DNA of 33,430 nucleotides from Pseudomonadaceae bacterium (lineage in GTDB: Bacteria; Pseudomonadota; Gammaproteobacteria; Pseudomonadales; Pseudomonadaceae). A program made the position numbers and the translations under genes. A model generated the notes under the pieces. That model saw only the letters and a program-made list of their open reading frames with translations, was not told the DNA's origin and made no database searches. Of the stretch, positions 1-8,956 are shown piece by piece (position 1 is the first letter of the stretch; the number at the start of each line of letters is the position of its first letter). Location of the stretch: contig JAUVZY010000025.1 in assembly GCA_030602315.1 (NCBI GenBank), positions 1 through 33,430 of the forward strand. Direction: 5' to 3'.

Positions 1-6
1 CGGCTC

Positions 7-912
7 TCAGCCCTTGCCGCGGGTGCGGGTCTGGCCGTGCTCGGCGTTCTTTTCCAGGTACTGGATGATGATGCTGGCCACGTCCTGCCCCGTGGTCGTT
101 TCGATGCCTTCCAGGCCGGGCGAGGAGTTGACCTCCATCACCAGCGGCCCGTGGTTGGAGCGCAGGATGTCTACCCCCGCGACGTTCAGGCCCATGACCT
201 TGGCCGCGCGGATCGCGGTCATGCGTTCTTCCGGGGTGATCTTGATCAGGCTCGCGGTGCCGCCGCGGTGCAGGTTGGAGCGGAACTCGCCGGGCCTGGC
301 CTGACGCTTCATTGCCGCGATCACCTTGTCACCGACCACGAAGCAGCGGATGTCGGCGCCGCCGGCTTCGTTGATGTATTCCTGCACCATGATGTCCTGC
401 TTCAGGCCCATGAAGGCCTCGATCACCGACTCGGCGGCCTGCTGGGTCTCGCACAGCACCACGCCGATGCCCTGGGTGCCTTCGAGCACCTTGATCACCA
501 GTGGAGCCCCGTTGACCATGCGGATCAGGTCGGGGATGTCGTCGGGCGAGTGGGCAAAGCCGGTCACCGGCAGGCCGATGCCACGGCGCGAGAGCAGTTG
601 CAGCGAGCGCAGCTTGTCCCGCGAGCGACTGATCGCCACCGATTCGTTGAGCGGAAACACCCCCATCATCTCGAACTGGCGCAGCACGGCGCAGCCGTAG
701 AAGGTCACCGAGGCGCCGATGCGCGGGATCACCGCGTCGAAGCCTTCCAGCGGCGCGCCGCGATAGTGGATCTGCGGCTTGTGGCTGGCGATGTTCATGT
801 AGGCGCGCAGCGTGTTGATGACCACCATCTCGTGGCCCCGCTGCTCGCCGGCCTCGACCAGGCGACGAGTCGAATACAGCTGCGGATTGCGCGAAAGGAT
901 GGCGATTTTCAT
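7..912 (-). CDS. rimK: RimK, ribosomal protein S6 glutamate ligase
   Basis: ATP-grasp ligase of 301 residues, close to the 300 of E. coli RimK. The family adds glutamates to the C-terminus of ribosomal protein S6; in Pseudomonas it has been tied to proteome remodelling. Visible features: N-terminal pre-ATP-grasp part (1-100), an ATP-binding lysine near 141 followed by a glycine-rich loop (EGTQGIGV, 144-151), and the C-terminal metal-binding [13 protein letters not shown] (259-271). The reading frame continues upstream, but the ATG at 912 gives the canonical MKIAILSRN start and overlaps the rimB stop by four bases (ATGA), which implies translational coupling. The stop lies seven bases from the window edge, so what follows is unseen. 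Function is well supported. Confidence 0.95.
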   Translation of the reverse strand: MKIAILSRNPQLYSTRRLVEAGEQRGHEMVVINTLRAYMNIASHKPQIHYRGAPLEGFDAVIPRIGASVTFYGCAVLRQFEMMGVFPLNESVAISRSRDKLRSLQLLSRRGIGLPVTGFAHSPDDIPDLIRMVNGAPLVIKVLEGTQGIGVVLCETQQAAESVIEAFMGLKQDIMVQEYINEAGGADIRCFVVGDKVIAAMKRQARPGEFRSNLHRGGTASLIKITPEERMTAIRAAKVMGLNVAGVDILRSNHGPLVMEVNSSPGLEGIETTTGQDVASIIIQYLEKNAEHGQTRTRGKG

Positions 913-1370
913 GCGGCACCGGGGGTGAGAATCTGCGGTTTGTCTTGGATGTAGGTGCGTGACGGATCGACCAGCCAGCGGCCGTCCACCAGGGCCTTGG
1001 AGCCGAGCAGCATGCGGTAGCGCATGGTCTTGCGGCAGGTCAGGGTGAATTCGACCGGCCAGGCGCGCGCGCCGAGGGCGAGTTCGGTGCGGATCACGTA
1101 GCGTGTCTGGGTCTGGCCGTTGGAGCTCTTGATGGTCTTGCGCGCGACCAGCGGTGCTTCGCAGCGGTGGCGGCGCTGCACCAGCGTGCCCAGGTGCGCG
1201 GTGAACCGCACCCAGCGTTCGCCATTGCGCTCGAATTCGCTGATATCGGAGGCGTGCAGCGCCGAGGTGGCGGCGCCGGTGTCGATCTTGGCGCGCAGGC
1301 CGACCACGCCGAGCTCCGGCAGGGCGACCCACTCGCGCAAACCGATCACGCTGTTGAGGTTGGGATTCAT
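909..1370 (-). CDS. rimB: RimB-type retropepsin-like protease (Zn_protease/DUF family beside RimK)
   Basis: Small soluble protein of 153 residues in the family annotated as ATP-dependent zinc protease or RimK/LysX-associated. A retropepsin-like active-site motif, [11 protein letters not shown], lies near residues 24-34. Further conserved blocks are [15 protein letters not shown] and [11 protein letters not shown]. In Pseudomonas, RimB is described as a protease acting with RimK on S6; its exact role here is inferred from family and position. It is cotranscribed with rimK, with ATGA overlap. An alternative ATG lies three codons upstream (1379). Neither start has a strong ribosome binding site; a weak GGA precedes 1370. 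The gene diverges from hslR, so no rimA can lie immediately upstream. Confidence 0.85.
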   Translation of the reverse strand: MNPNLNSVIGLREWVALPELGVVGLRAKIDTGAATSALHASDISEFERNGERWVRFTAHLGTLVQRRHRCEAPLVARKTIKSSNGQTQTRYVIRTELALGARAWPVEFTLTCRKTMRYRMLLGSKALVDGRWLVDPSRTYIQDKPQILTPGAA

Positions 1371-1472
1371 CGGAACCATCCGGCAGGGTTTGCGCCATTC
1401 TAGTTCGCCGGCCATGACAACGGCAGCGGGCTGCGCCACTCTTGTCACAACATCAAAGACAGTCAAAAGACG

Positions 1473-1868
<396 letters not shown>

Positions 1869-1876
1869 CCGGCTTT

Positions 1877-1905
1877 TTGCCCGGGGGGCGCTTTGCCCCT
1901 AGAAT
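1877..1905 (+). promoter_or_regulatory. Candidate sigma-70 promoter of hslO
   Basis: TTGCCC (1877-1882) and TAGAAT (1900-1905) are separated by exactly 17 bases, matching the sigma-70 consensus at four and five of six positions. The site lies in the hslR-hslO gap, 36 bases before the hslO ATG. A heat-shock (RpoH) promoter would also be plausible for this gene, but I do not see a convincing CTTGAA/CCCCAT pair. Confidence 0.5.
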
Positions 1906-1941
1906 GCCGTCCTTTTTTGCAGACCATCCGAGGGCCAGGCC

Positions 1942-2835
1942 ATGCTCGAAGCCGATTACAGTCAGCGCTTTCTCTTCGAAGACACCGACGTTCGCGGCGA
2001 ATGGGTCGGTCTGGAGCGCAGCTACGCCGAGGTGCTGGCCAAGCATGCCTACCCCGAGCCGGTCGCGCAGCTGCTGGGCGAGATGCTCGCGGCGGCGGCG
2101 CTTCTGGTCGGCACGCTGAAGTTCGACGGCCTGCTGGTGCTGCAGGCCCGCTCGGCCGGCCCGGTGCCGCTGTTGATGATCGAGTGTTCCAGCGAGCGCG
2201 AGGTGCGCGGCATTGCCCGTTACGAGGCGGACAAGATTCCCGCCGGCGCCACGCTGGCCGACCTGATGCCCGAAGGAGTGCTGGCGATCACCGTCGATCC
2301 CACCGAGGGCAAGCGCTATCAGGGCATCGTCGCGCTGGAGGGCTACAGCCTCGCCGACTGCTTCTCGACCTACTTTGCCACCTCCGAGCAGTTGCCCACG
2401 CGCTTCTGGCTGGCCGCCGACGGGCGCCGCGCCAGTGGCGTGCTGCTGCAGCAGCTGCCGCCGGATCGAATCAAGGATGCCGAAGCCCGTCAGCAGGCCT
2501 GGGAACACCTGGTCACGCTCGCCGATACGCTGACCGCCGAGGAGTTGCTTGGGCTGGATACCGAAACGCTGCTGCACCGGCTCTACCACCAGGAGCAGGT
2601 GCGCCTGTTCGACCCGCGCCCGCTGCGCTTCAACTGCAGCTGCTCGCGCGAGCGTTCGGCCAATGCGCTGGTCAGCCTCGGGCGCCAGGATGCCGAGGCG
2701 CTGGTGGCCGAGCAGGGGGGAGAGGTGCACATCGATTGTCAGTTCTGCAACCAGCGTTATGGGTTCGATGCCGCCGACATCGCCCAGCTGTTTGCCGGTG
2801 GTGGCAGCGAGCAGCCCTCCGACTCCCGCCATTGA
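1942..2835 (+). CDS. hslO: Hsp33, redox-regulated chaperone
   Basis: 297-residue holdase that is activated when its zinc-bound cysteines are oxidised, protecting unfolding proteins in the cytoplasm during oxidative and heat stress. The four zinc cysteines are present in the family arrangement near the C-terminus: C232-S-C234 (NCSCSRERS) and C266-Q-F-C269. The N-terminal core (about 1-180) and helical linker are intact, and the length fits the family (E. coli 292). The start follows a GAGGGCCAG purine-rich site. Gene order hslR-hslO-pckA matches other pseudomonads as I recall them. No anomalies. Confidence 0.97.
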   Translation: MLEADYSQRFLFEDTDVRGEWVGLERSYAEVLAKHAYPEPVAQLLGEMLAAAALLVGTLKFDGLLVLQARSAGPVPLLMIECSSEREVRGIARYEADKIPAGATLADLMPEGVLAITVDPTEGKRYQGIVALEGYSLADCFSTYFATSEQLPTRFWLAADGRRASGVLLQQLPPDRIKDAEARQQAWEHLVTLADTLTAEELLGLDTETLLHRLYHQEQVRLFDPRPLRFNCSCSRERSANALVSLGRQDAEALVAEQGGEVHIDCQFCNQRYGFDAADIAQLFAGGGSEQPSDSRH

Positions 2836-2848
2836 AGGGCGGGCGATG

Positions 2849-2880
2849 ATAGCTGGCAGCTATGGCTGCGGAACCTTTTT
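2849..2880 (+). terminator. Possible weak terminator or attenuator hairpin after hslO
   Basis: Two mutually exclusive short hairpins overlap here: ATAGCT-GGC-AGCTAT (2849-2863) and GCAGC-TATG-GCTGC (about 2857-2870). A run of five T follows a few bases later (2876-2880). The stems are short and the spacing to the T run is loose, so termination is uncertain. The location, between hslO and pckA, suits either a terminator or a leader structure. Confidence 0.3.
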
Positions 2881-2916
2881 GCTATCACGCGCTCAATACC
2901 CAGCGCCGCGCCTTTC

Positions 2917-2925
2917 TGGCATAAT
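2917..2925 (+). promoter_or_regulatory. Candidate extended -10 promoter of pckA
   Basis: TGGCATAAT is an extended -10 element (TGn plus CATAAT). It lies about 90 bases upstream of the pckA ATG in the most AT-rich part of the intergenic region. No good -35 hexamer lies 16-18 bases upstream, as can be true of extended -10 promoters. A pckA leader of roughly 80 bases would result. Confidence 0.4.
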
Positions 2926-3013
2926 TTGGCGCTCTTTTTCGACCTGTGGCCGGAGCTGACGTTCCGCCCGACCTGCTTTGGAGGAATCGGCCCGGAGCCG
3001 ATGGGGACTCTCA

Positions 3014-4558
3014 ATGACGCAACCCGCTATCGCCGTGTACACCGACATCAGCACCGCTCAACTGATCGAAGAAGCCGTCCGGCGCGGTGAGGGTGAGCTG
3101 GCTGCCAATGGCTCCCTGGTCGTACAGACCGGCCATCGGACCGGTCGCTCCCCGGCAGATCGTTTCATCGTCGAGGAGCCGAGCACCCAGAACAAGATCG
3201 CCTGGGGCAAGATCAACCGCCCGTTCCCGGCCGACAAGTTCGATGCCCTTTGGGAACGCGTGGAAGGCTACATCGCGGAGCGTGACCATTTCGTGTCGCA
3301 CGTGCACGTGGGTGCCGACCCCGAATACTACCTGCCGGTGAAGATGACCACCGAGACGGCCTGGCACAACCTGTTCGGCCGCTGCCTGTTCATCAACCCG
3401 GAGAAGTTCAACCCGGCCGGATTCGGCGAGTGGCGTATCCTCAACGCCCCGTTCTTCGTCTGCGATCCGGCGCGTGACGGCACCAACTCCGACGGTTGCG
3501 TCATCATCAATTTCGTCGACAAGAAGGTGCTGATCGCAGGCATGCGTTACGCCGGCGAGATGAAGAAGGCCATGTTCTCCGTGCAGAACTTCCTGCTGCC
3601 GGAAGCCGACGTGCTGCCGATGCACTGCGCCGCCAACGTCGGCGAAGAAGGCGACGTGACCCTGTTCTTCGGTCTGTCCGGCACCGGCAAGACCACCCTG
3701 TCCGCCGACGAGAGCCGTTACCTGATCGGCGACGACGAGCACGGCTGGGCCACTGGCAGCGTGTTCAACATCGAGGGCGGCTGTTACGCCAAGTGCATCG
3801 ACCTGTCGGAAAAGAACGAGCCGGTGATCTGGAAGGCCATCCAGTTCGGCGCCGTGCTGGAGAACGTGGTGCTCGACGAGCGTTCGCGCCTGCCCGATTA
3901 CGCCGATGCCAGCCTGACCCAGAACACCCGCGCCGCGTATCCGCTGGAGCTGGTGAAAAAGCGCGTCGAAGCCAACCGTGCCGGCGAGCCGAACGCGGTG
4001 ATCTTCCTGACCTGCGACCTGACTGGCGTGTTGCCGCCGGTGTCGATCCTGAACAACGAGCAGGCCGCCTACCACTTCCTGTCCGGTTACACCGCCCTGG
4101 TCGGTTCCACCGAGATGGGTTCGGGCAGCGGCATCAAGTCCACCTTCTCCACCTGCTTCGGCGCGCCGTTCTTCCCGCGTCCGGCGGGTGAGTATGCCGA
4201 GCTGCTGATCAAGCGCATCAAGGCCTTCGGCTCCAAGGTGTACCTGGTCAACACCGGCTGGACCGGCGGCGGCTACGGTGTCGGCAAGCGCTTCAGCATC
4301 CCGACCACCCGCGCAGTGATCGCGGCGATCCAGAGCGGCGCGCTGATCGACACGCCGACCGAGCACCTGCCGATCATCAACCTGGATGTGCCCAAGAGCG
4401 TGCCGGGCGTCGATCCGCAGCTGCTCAACCCGCGCAACACCTGGGTCGATCAGTCCGCCTATGACGAAGCCGCTCGTGGCCTGGCCCGTCAGTTCATCGA
4501 GAACTTCCAGAAGTTCGAAGTCTCCGACGCGATCCGCCACGCCGGTCCGCAGCTCTGA
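3014..4558 (+). CDS. pckA: Phosphoenolpyruvate carboxykinase (ATP)
   Basis: 514-residue gluconeogenic enzyme converting oxaloacetate and ATP to phosphoenolpyruvate, CO2 and ADP. Visible motifs: the kinase P-loop [11 protein letters not shown] (220-230), the metal/nucleotide motif GDDEHGW (239-245), the substrate-side [11 protein letters not shown] (41-51), and [10 protein letters not shown] (251-260). The length agrees with Pseudomonas PckA. The frame also allows a TTG start 12 codons upstream, but the ATG at 3014 has GGGGA about eight bases before it and gives the usual N-terminus. The gene is monocistronic, with its own promoter region and a very strong terminator 16 bases after the stop. 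Confidence 0.97.
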   Translation: MTQPAIAVYTDISTAQLIEEAVRRGEGELAANGSLVVQTGHRTGRSPADRFIVEEPSTQNKIAWGKINRPFPADKFDALWERVEGYIAERDHFVSHVHVGADPEYYLPVKMTTETAWHNLFGRCLFINPEKFNPAGFGEWRILNAPFFVCDPARDGTNSDGCVIINFVDKKVLIAGMRYAGEMKKAMFSVQNFLLPEADVLPMHCAANVGEEGDVTLFFGLSGTGKTTLSADESRYLIGDDEHGWATGSVFNIEGGCYAKCIDLSEKNEPVIWKAIQFGAVLENVVLDERSRLPDYADASLTQNTRAAYPLELVKKRVEANRAGEPNAVIFLTCDLTGVLPPVSILNNEQAAYHFLSGYTALVGSTEMGSGSGIKSTFSTCFGAPFFPRPAGEYAELLIKRIKAFGSKVYLVNTGWTGGGYGVGKRFSIPTTRAVIAAIQSGALIDTPTEHLPIINLDVPKSVPGVDPQLLNPRNTWVDQSAYDEAARGLARQFIENFQKFEVSDAIRHAGPQL

Positions 4559-4574
4559 GACAGCGACCTGCATG

Positions 4575-4610
4575 AACAAGAAGACCGCCGATTGGCGGTC
4601 TTCTTGTTTT
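4575..4610 (+). terminator. Rho-independent terminator of pckA
   Basis: A perfect 15-bp inverted repeat (arms 4575-4589 and 4594-4608) with loop GATT is followed by a T run (TTTT to 4610). The flanking A-rich arm also gives a T run on the opposite strand, so it may act bidirectionally and serve the convergent glycine-zipper gene as well. Confidence 0.92.
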
Positions 4611-4620
4611 GGGGGCCGGT

Positions 4621-4651
4621 GTTCGACGCGAAGGCTGCGCTCGCGTCGAAC
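4621..4651. repeat. 11-bp perfect inverted repeat between two convergent genes
   Basis: GTTCGACGCGA (4621-4631) and TCGCGTCGAAC (4641-4651) are perfectly complementary around a 9-base loop. The repeat lies between the pckA terminator and the stop of the glycine-zipper gene. There is no T run on either side, so it is not a typical intrinsic terminator. It could be an mRNA-end stabiliser, a REP-like element or a protein site; the sequence alone does not decide. Confidence 0.5.
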
Positions 4652-4663
4652 GCGGTCGACGGC

Positions 4664-5161
4664 CTAGCGATGGTGCTTGTGCCACTCTTCCTTGCGGTGG
4701 CCCAGCGCACGGCCCGGGTGGCCGCCATTGCTGCTGTAGCTCTTGCTGTAGCCATCGCGACGGTCGCCGCGATAGTCACGATCACGCCGGCGATCGTCAT
4801 CATCGCCGCCGTAGGCATTGCCCAGCGCGCCGCCGGCAGCACCGCCGACCGCGGCACCCATTACGCCGCCGGTGCTGCCGCCGACCTGCTGGCCGATGAC
4901 ATTGCCACCGGCCGCTCCCAGGCCGCCGCCAATCGCCGCTTCGGTGCGGCTACGCTTGTCAGCGCCAATCGCGCTGCCTGCCGCGCCGCCTACGCCGGCA
5001 CCAATTGTGGATCCAGTAGAGCCTCCCAACTGCTCTCCCACCACGCTACCCAGCGCGCCACCCAGTGCGCCGCCAACGGCGGTTTCGGTGGTCTTGCCGG
5101 CGAACGCGCTGGCGCTGACCGCCAGGCCGAGGGACAGCACGAGCATCGACGAATACTTCAT
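4664..5161 (-). CDS. Exported glycine-zipper protein with charged tail
   Basis: 165-residue protein with a clear Sec signal peptide (MKYSSMLVLSLGLAVSASAFA, probable cleavage after A21). A long glycine-zipper region follows (about 25-118) with repeated GGALGGALG, GGSTGSTIGAGVGGAAG and GGAAGGALG modules. The very polar C-terminus contains a DDDDRRRDRDYRGDRR block and ends HKHHR. Glycine-zipper proteins associate with or insert into membranes (OsmB-like, SlyB/Pcp-like), so an outer-membrane or periplasmic stress role is plausible but not proven. There is no lipobox cysteine. The start is preceded by AGGAAACG. A possible AlgU-type promoter lies about 110-140 bases upstream. It converges on pckA. 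Confidence 0.8.
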   Translation of the reverse strand: MKYSSMLVLSLGLAVSASAFAGKTTETAVGGALGGALGSVVGEQLGGSTGSTIGAGVGGAAGSAIGADKRSRTEAAIGGGLGAAGGNVIGQQVGGSTGGVMGAAVGGAAGGALGNAYGGDDDDRRRDRDYRGDRRDGYSKSYSSNGGHPGRALGHRKEEWHKHHR

Positions 5162-5274
5162 GAACTTCGTTTCCTGTGAACGAGTGTGGTTAGGCGATCC
5201 GACCGGTGAGGGCCAGTCGCCGTCGCGCAGAATATATGTCTGAACGACGGGCGAACTCGTGTCGCGATCGACGG

Positions 5275-5302
5275 TCTGACAACGCTGGCCCTGCGAAAGT
5301 TC
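5275..5302 (-). promoter_or_regulatory. Candidate AlgU (sigma-E-like) promoter of the glycine-zipper gene
   Basis: On the minus strand GAACTT (plus coordinates 5302-5297) is followed after 17 bases by TCAGA (5279-5275). The AlgU/RpoE consensus is GAACTT-N16/17-TCTGA, so the -35 is perfect and the -10 matches four of five. A TATATT at 5236-5231 is an alternative sigma-70 -10, but it lacks a good -35. An AlgU promoter would suit an osmotic or envelope-stress glycine-zipper protein; this is inference. Confidence 0.5.
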
Positions 5303-5310
5303 CGCTTCGC

Positions 5311-7506
5311 TTATTCCGTGGCCAGCGCCTGGTGTACATGGCGGATCAGTGTGTCGACGCTGAACGGTTTGCTGATCAGGTCCATGCCTGGTTCGAGAAA
5401 GCCGGCACTGGCGGCCTGCGCTGCATAGCCGGTCATAAACAGAACCGGCAGCGCCTCGCGCCGCTCGCGGGCGAGATCGGCGAGCTGGCGACCGTTCATG
5501 CCCGGCAGCCCGACATCGGTGATCAGCAGGTCGATGCGCTGCCCGGATTTGAGGTGTTCCAGGGCGGCGGCGCCGTCGGCCGCTTCGATGACCTGATAAC
5601 CCAGGTCGCTCAGTACCTCCACCACCAGCAGGCGCACGGCGGGATCGTCTTCCACCACCAGGATCTGCTCGTCCTGCGGCGCCTGGCGCCCGGCACGCGG
5701 CAGTGCGCGGCTGGTGGCGGTCTCGATGTCGCCTTCGTGCACTGGCAGATAGAGGCTCACTTCGGTGCCGACGCCCTGTTCGCTGGTGAGCTCGACGTGC
5801 CCGCCCGACTGGCGGACGAAGCCGTAGATCATCGACAGCCCGAGGCCGGTGCCCTGGCCGATCGGCTTGGTGGTGAAGAACGGCTCGAAGGCGCTGGCCA
5901 GCACCTTGGGCGACATGCCGCAACCGGTGTCGCTGACGCTGAGCACCACGTACTGCCCCGGTTTCAGGTCGCCCACGCGCTCGTCCGGCCCGAGTCGCAC
6001 GTTGCGCGTGCTGATCCGCAGGGTGCCGCCATCGGGCATGGCGTCGCGGGCATTGATGACCAGGTTGAGCAGCGCGCTCTCCAGCTGGTTCTCGTCGCTG
6101 GTGACCGCCCAGACGTCCGCCCCCAGCTCGGGCTGGATGCGAATGTGCGGGCCCAGCGTGCGGATCAGCAGTTCCTCCATTGAGCCGATCAGACGGTTGA
6201 GCTCCACGCGCTTGAGGTCGAGCGGCTGGCGCCGGGAGAAGGCCAGCAGGCGGTGGGTGAGCGCAGCGGCTCGGTTGGCAGAGGTAATCGCCGCTTCGAT
6301 GAAGCGCTGGGTATCGGCATGGCGCCCGGTCTGGATGTAATGCTGAATCAGATCCAGCCCGCCGATGATGCCGGTGAGCATGTTGTTGAAGTCGTGGGCG
6401 ATGCCGCCGGTCAGCTGGCCAACGGCCTCCATCTTCTGTGCCTGGCGCAGGGCTTCCTGGGCCTGCTCGCGCTTGGCCATCTCGGCCAGCAGCCGTTCGT
6501 AGACTTCGGCCAGCGCGCTGGTGCGCTCCTGGATGCGGCTCTCCAGCGTCTCGTTGAGTTCACGCAGCTCCGCCTCGCTCTGGCGCAGCGCTTCCTCGTT
6601 GGCCTGCTGGTGGGTGATGTCCATGATCGCGCCCGGGAAGCGTACCGGGCGGCCATCGGCATCGTAGTGGCAGCGCCCGCGCGCCAGCGCCCAGCGCAGT
6701 GCGCCGTCGCTGGTGTTGATCCGGTAGCGCTCGGCAAACGTGCCATCGCCGCCGATGCTGGCGTCAATCGCCTCGAGGATGCGCTGCCGATCGGCCGGAT
6801 GGATGTGTTCGAGGAAGCTCTGCAGGCTGAGGCCGGTGGCCGCGCCCGGCGTATTGAGCGGAGCCAGGGTGAAGAACGCCGGCATCTGCTGATGGCGGTC
6901 GCGCAGATCCCAATCCCAGATGCCCACCAGGTCGCTGGCTTCCAGCGCCAGTTGCAGGCGCTGCTCGCTGACCCGGTGGTTGTCGGCGATCAGCTTGTAG
7001 CGCTGCGCGGCTTCGTTGAGACGGTGCTCCTGCGCCAGGCGTTCGGTGTGGTCACACAGGCTCAGGAGCACGCCCGCCGGCTGCTCGTGCTGGCGAATCG
7101 GGCTGAACCCGGCTTCCAGCCACAGCTGGCGCAGCTGGCCGTCGCTCTGCCGTGCAAGCCCGGTCAGCGGCAGGCGCAGGCTGGCACCGGCGCGAGCGCC
7201 GGCCCAGGCGGCCTGGAACTGCACCCACTGCTCGCCCCAGCCCGAGGCAGCCGGGCGGCCAAGGGCCGAGGGGTGGCGATCGCCGAGCACCTCGGCATAG
7301 GCGGCGTTGTACAGCTGGATCGCTTCCTCGCCCCAGAGGATTGCCAGCGGCGTTGGTGCCGCCAGGACGACCTCGAGCAGGGTGAGCAAGCTCTGTGGCC
7401 ACGCTTCACGCGGCCCGAGCGGGCTTGCGGCCCAGTCCAGTCGACTGAGTTCGGCATGTATGTCGCAGCCGGCGGCTGCACGGACGGCAGAATCCTTCGA
7501 ACTCAT
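5311..7506 (-). CDS. Soluble hybrid sensor histidine kinase (PAS-HisKA-HATPase-REC)
   Basis: 731 residues with no membrane segment or signal peptide. In order: an N-terminal PAS-like sensor (about 40-160, containing [15 protein letters not shown]); a second PAS with PAC (about 183-300, GIWDWDLRD to [10 protein letters not shown]); a coiled coil (300-358); HisKA with phospho-acceptor H371 in [11 protein letters not shown]; HATPase with N box [10 protein letters not shown] (481-490), DTGCGM (526-531) and GQGTGLGLS (550-558); and a C-terminal receiver with acidic pocket 619-621, phospho-acceptor D664, T692 and K713. It is therefore a cytoplasmic kinase with its own receiver. No separate response regulator or output gene is adjacent, so the partner is unknown. 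It may be cotranscribed with upstream yrfG across a 73-bp gap. The signal is not predictable. Confidence 0.92.
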   Translation of the reverse strand: MSSKDSAVRAAAGCDIHAELSRLDWAASPLGPREAWPQSLLTLLEVVLAAPTPLAILWGEEAIQLYNAAYAEVLGDRHPSALGRPAASGWGEQWVQFQAAWAGARAGASLRLPLTGLARQSDGQLRQLWLEAGFSPIRQHEQPAGVLLSLCDHTERLAQEHRLNEAAQRYKLIADNHRVSEQRLQLALEASDLVGIWDWDLRDRHQQMPAFFTLAPLNTPGAATGLSLQSFLEHIHPADRQRILEAIDASIGGDGTFAERYRINTSDGALRWALARGRCHYDADGRPVRFPGAIMDITHQQANEEALRQSEAELRELNETLESRIQERTSALAEVYERLLAEMAKREQAQEALRQAQKMEAVGQLTGGIAHDFNNMLTGIIGGLDLIQHYIQTGRHADTQRFIEAAITSANRAAALTHRLLAFSRRQPLDLKRVELNRLIGSMEELLIRTLGPHIRIQPELGADVWAVTSDENQLESALLNLVINARDAMPDGGTLRISTRNVRLGPDERVGDLKPGQYVVLSVSDTGCGMSPKVLASAFEPFFTTKPIGQGTGLGLSMIYGFVRQSGGHVELTSEQGVGTEVSLYLPVHEGDIETATSRALPRAGRQAPQDEQILVVEDDPAVRLLVVEVLSDLGYQVIEAADGAAALEHLKSGQRIDLLITDVGLPGMNGRQLADLARERREALPVLFMTGYAAQAASAGFLEPGMDLISKPFSVDTLIRHVHQALATE

Positions 7507-7579
7507 CGGCTCATCCCTTTCCTTGCTAACGACGAGCGCCCGGCTCGGCGCCTGTCATGCGGACGGTCCACGGGGCGCA

Positions 7580-8248
7580 TCATTGCAGGGCGGCGATCAG
7601 CTGCCGGTAGTCGTCGACGGCGTTGAATTCTTCGGTCTCCTTCGGGCCGCGGCGGCTGTCCGGTTCGCGTATGGCCAGCAGGTGAGCGATGCCGAACCGG
7701 CGGGCACTGCGCAGTATCGGGAGGCTGTCATCGATGAACAGGCAGTGCTGCGGTGCGAACGCCAGGTCCTGGCGCAGTGCGTGCCAGAACTGCTGGTCTT
7801 CCTTGGGAAACCCGTATTGGTGAGAGCTGATCAGACGCTCGAACCAGGGCGCAAGTTCGACGCGCTCGAGCTTGAGCGAGAGCGAATCGGGATGGGCGTT
7901 GGTGATCAGGACCACGCGCTTGCCTTGACGGCGCAGCGCGGCGAGAAATTCGTCGGCCCCTGGGCGCAGGGCGATCAGATGGGCGATCTCGCGCTTCATT
8001 TCGCGAATCGGCAGATCCAGTTCGGCGGTCCAGAAGTCCAGGCAGTACCAGCTCAGCCGGCCCTGATGCTCGTTGAACAAGGGACCGAGCTCCATTTGCG
8101 CCATGGCCAGGCTGATGCCGTGGCGCTCGGCGTAGCGCTGGGGCAGGTACTCCAGCCAGAAATGGTTGTCGAAGTGGAGGTCGAGCAGCGTGCCGTCCAT
8201 GTCGAGCAGAACGGTATCGATGGTTGACCAGGGCACAGGATCGATCAT
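7580..8248 (-). CDS. yrfG: GMP/IMP 5'-nucleotidase, HAD family (YrfG)
   Basis: 222-residue HAD-superfamily phosphatase, the same length as E. coli YrfG, which dephosphorylates purine nucleotides such as GMP and IMP. All HAD motifs are visible: LLDMDGTLLD with D16/D18, motif II LITNAH with T116, lysine K149 in GFPKEDQQF, and motif IV IDDS (D173, D174). The open frame runs well upstream across the divergent intergenic region, but ATG 8248 gives the family N-terminus (MIDPVPWSTIDTVLLD). It diverges from nudE. The yrfG/nudE/cysQ neighbourhood matches other pseudomonads. Confidence 0.92.
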   Translation of the reverse strand: MIDPVPWSTIDTVLLDMDGTLLDLHFDNHFWLEYLPQRYAERHGISLAMAQMELGPLFNEHQGRLSWYCLDFWTAELDLPIREMKREIAHLIALRPGADEFLAALRRQGKRVVLITNAHPDSLSLKLERVELAPWFERLISSHQYGFPKEDQQFWHALRQDLAFAPQHCLFIDDSLPILRSARRFGIAHLLAIREPDSRRGPKETEEFNAVDDYRQLIAALQ

Positions 8249-8349
8249 GGCGGGCTCGGGGTGAACTGGGCTGCAAAAGGGCACCGACCGGCTGGCGTGC
8301 CTGGGCATGGGGCGGATGTTAAGCCGCCCGCCGGTCGAGGTGCAAAGTC

Positions 8350-8364
8350 GGGCTATGATAGCCC
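8350..8364 (+). promoter_or_regulatory. Palindrome enclosing the probable -10 of nudE
   Basis: GGGCTA-TGA-TAGCCC is a perfect inverted repeat whose centre contains TATGAT (8354-8359), a five-of-six -10 match about 30 bases before the nudE ATG. No good -35 is visible. The palindrome may simply coincide with the -10 or be an operator overlapping it. Confidence 0.4.
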
Positions 8365-8389
8365 TTCGTTTTTCCCGGAGCGGTCGTCC

Positions 8390-8956
8390 ATGCGTCAGAA
8401 ACCCACCGTGCTTGCCTCTGAGATCGTCGCGACCAGCCGGCTGTTCCGTGTCGAGCAGGTGCAGCTGAAATTCAGCAACGGCGCCGAGCGCACCTACGAG
8501 CGCCTGGTCGGACGGGGCAGTGGCTACGGTGCGGTGATGATCGTGGCACTCGCCGACGATGGCCGGGCGGTGCTGGTGGAAGAGTACTGCGGCGGTACCG
8601 ATCGCTATGAGCTGTCGCTGCCCAAGGGGCTGGTGGAGCCGGGCGAGGACATCCTGGTGGCAGCCAACCGCGAGCTGCGCGAGGAGGCGGGCTTTGCCGC
8701 CGGGCGCCTCGAGCATCTGGGCGAGCTGTCGCTGTCGCCCGGCTACATGAGCCAGAAGATCCAGGTGGTGCTGGCGCGCGACCTCTACCACGCGCCGTTG
8801 CCGGGCGACGAGCCGGAGCCCTTGACGGTGGAGTACGTCGATCTGCGCCAGTTGCTCGGGCTGATGGACGAGCCGCGCTTCAGCGAAGGCCGCGCCCTGG
8901 CGGCGCTGTATCTGGCGCGCGATCTGCTCGCGCAGCGGGGAGAGCTGCCATGGTGA
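8390..8956 (+). CDS. nudE: ADP compounds hydrolase NudE (Nudix)
   Basis: 188-residue Nudix hydrolase (E. coli NudE 186). It hydrolyses ADP-ribose, NADH and diadenosine polyphosphates. A complete Nudix box Gx5Ex7REUxEExGU runs from G80 to F102, with E86, R94, E95, E98 and E99 all present. The start ATG follows CCGGAG at a spacing of about ten. The frame extends upstream, but that part lies over the yrfG promoter region and lacks family similarity. The stop overlaps the cysQ start by seven bases, so the two are translationally coupled. Confidence 0.93.
   Translation: MRQKPTVLASEIVATSRLFRVEQVQLKFSNGAERTYERLVGRGSGYGAVMIVALADDGRAVLVEEYCGGTDRYELSLPKGLVEPGEDILVAANRELREEAGFAAGRLEHLGELSLSPGYMSQKIQVVLARDLYHAPLPGDEPEPLTVEYVDLRQLLGLMDEPRFSEGRALAALYLARDLLAQRGELPW

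Noticed and set aside
913..1398. N-terminal extension of the rimK frame, suggesting a 463-residue fusion
   Set aside because: The extension is an off-frame reading of rimB, and RimK has its canonical start at 912.
2917..2931. Possible sigma-54 promoter (TGGC...GGCGC) before pckA
   Set aside because: The GG-N10-GC spacing is off by one base and the -12 element is poor; an extended -10 explains the site better.
3011..4579. 522-residue open frame antisense to pckA
   Set aside because: It mirrors pckA codon structure, has no recognisable domain, and is typical of antisense frames in high-GC DNA.
5162..5923. Long N-terminal extension of the glycine-zipper frame
   Set aside because: It is an off-frame reading of the histidine kinase; the signal peptide begins at 5161.
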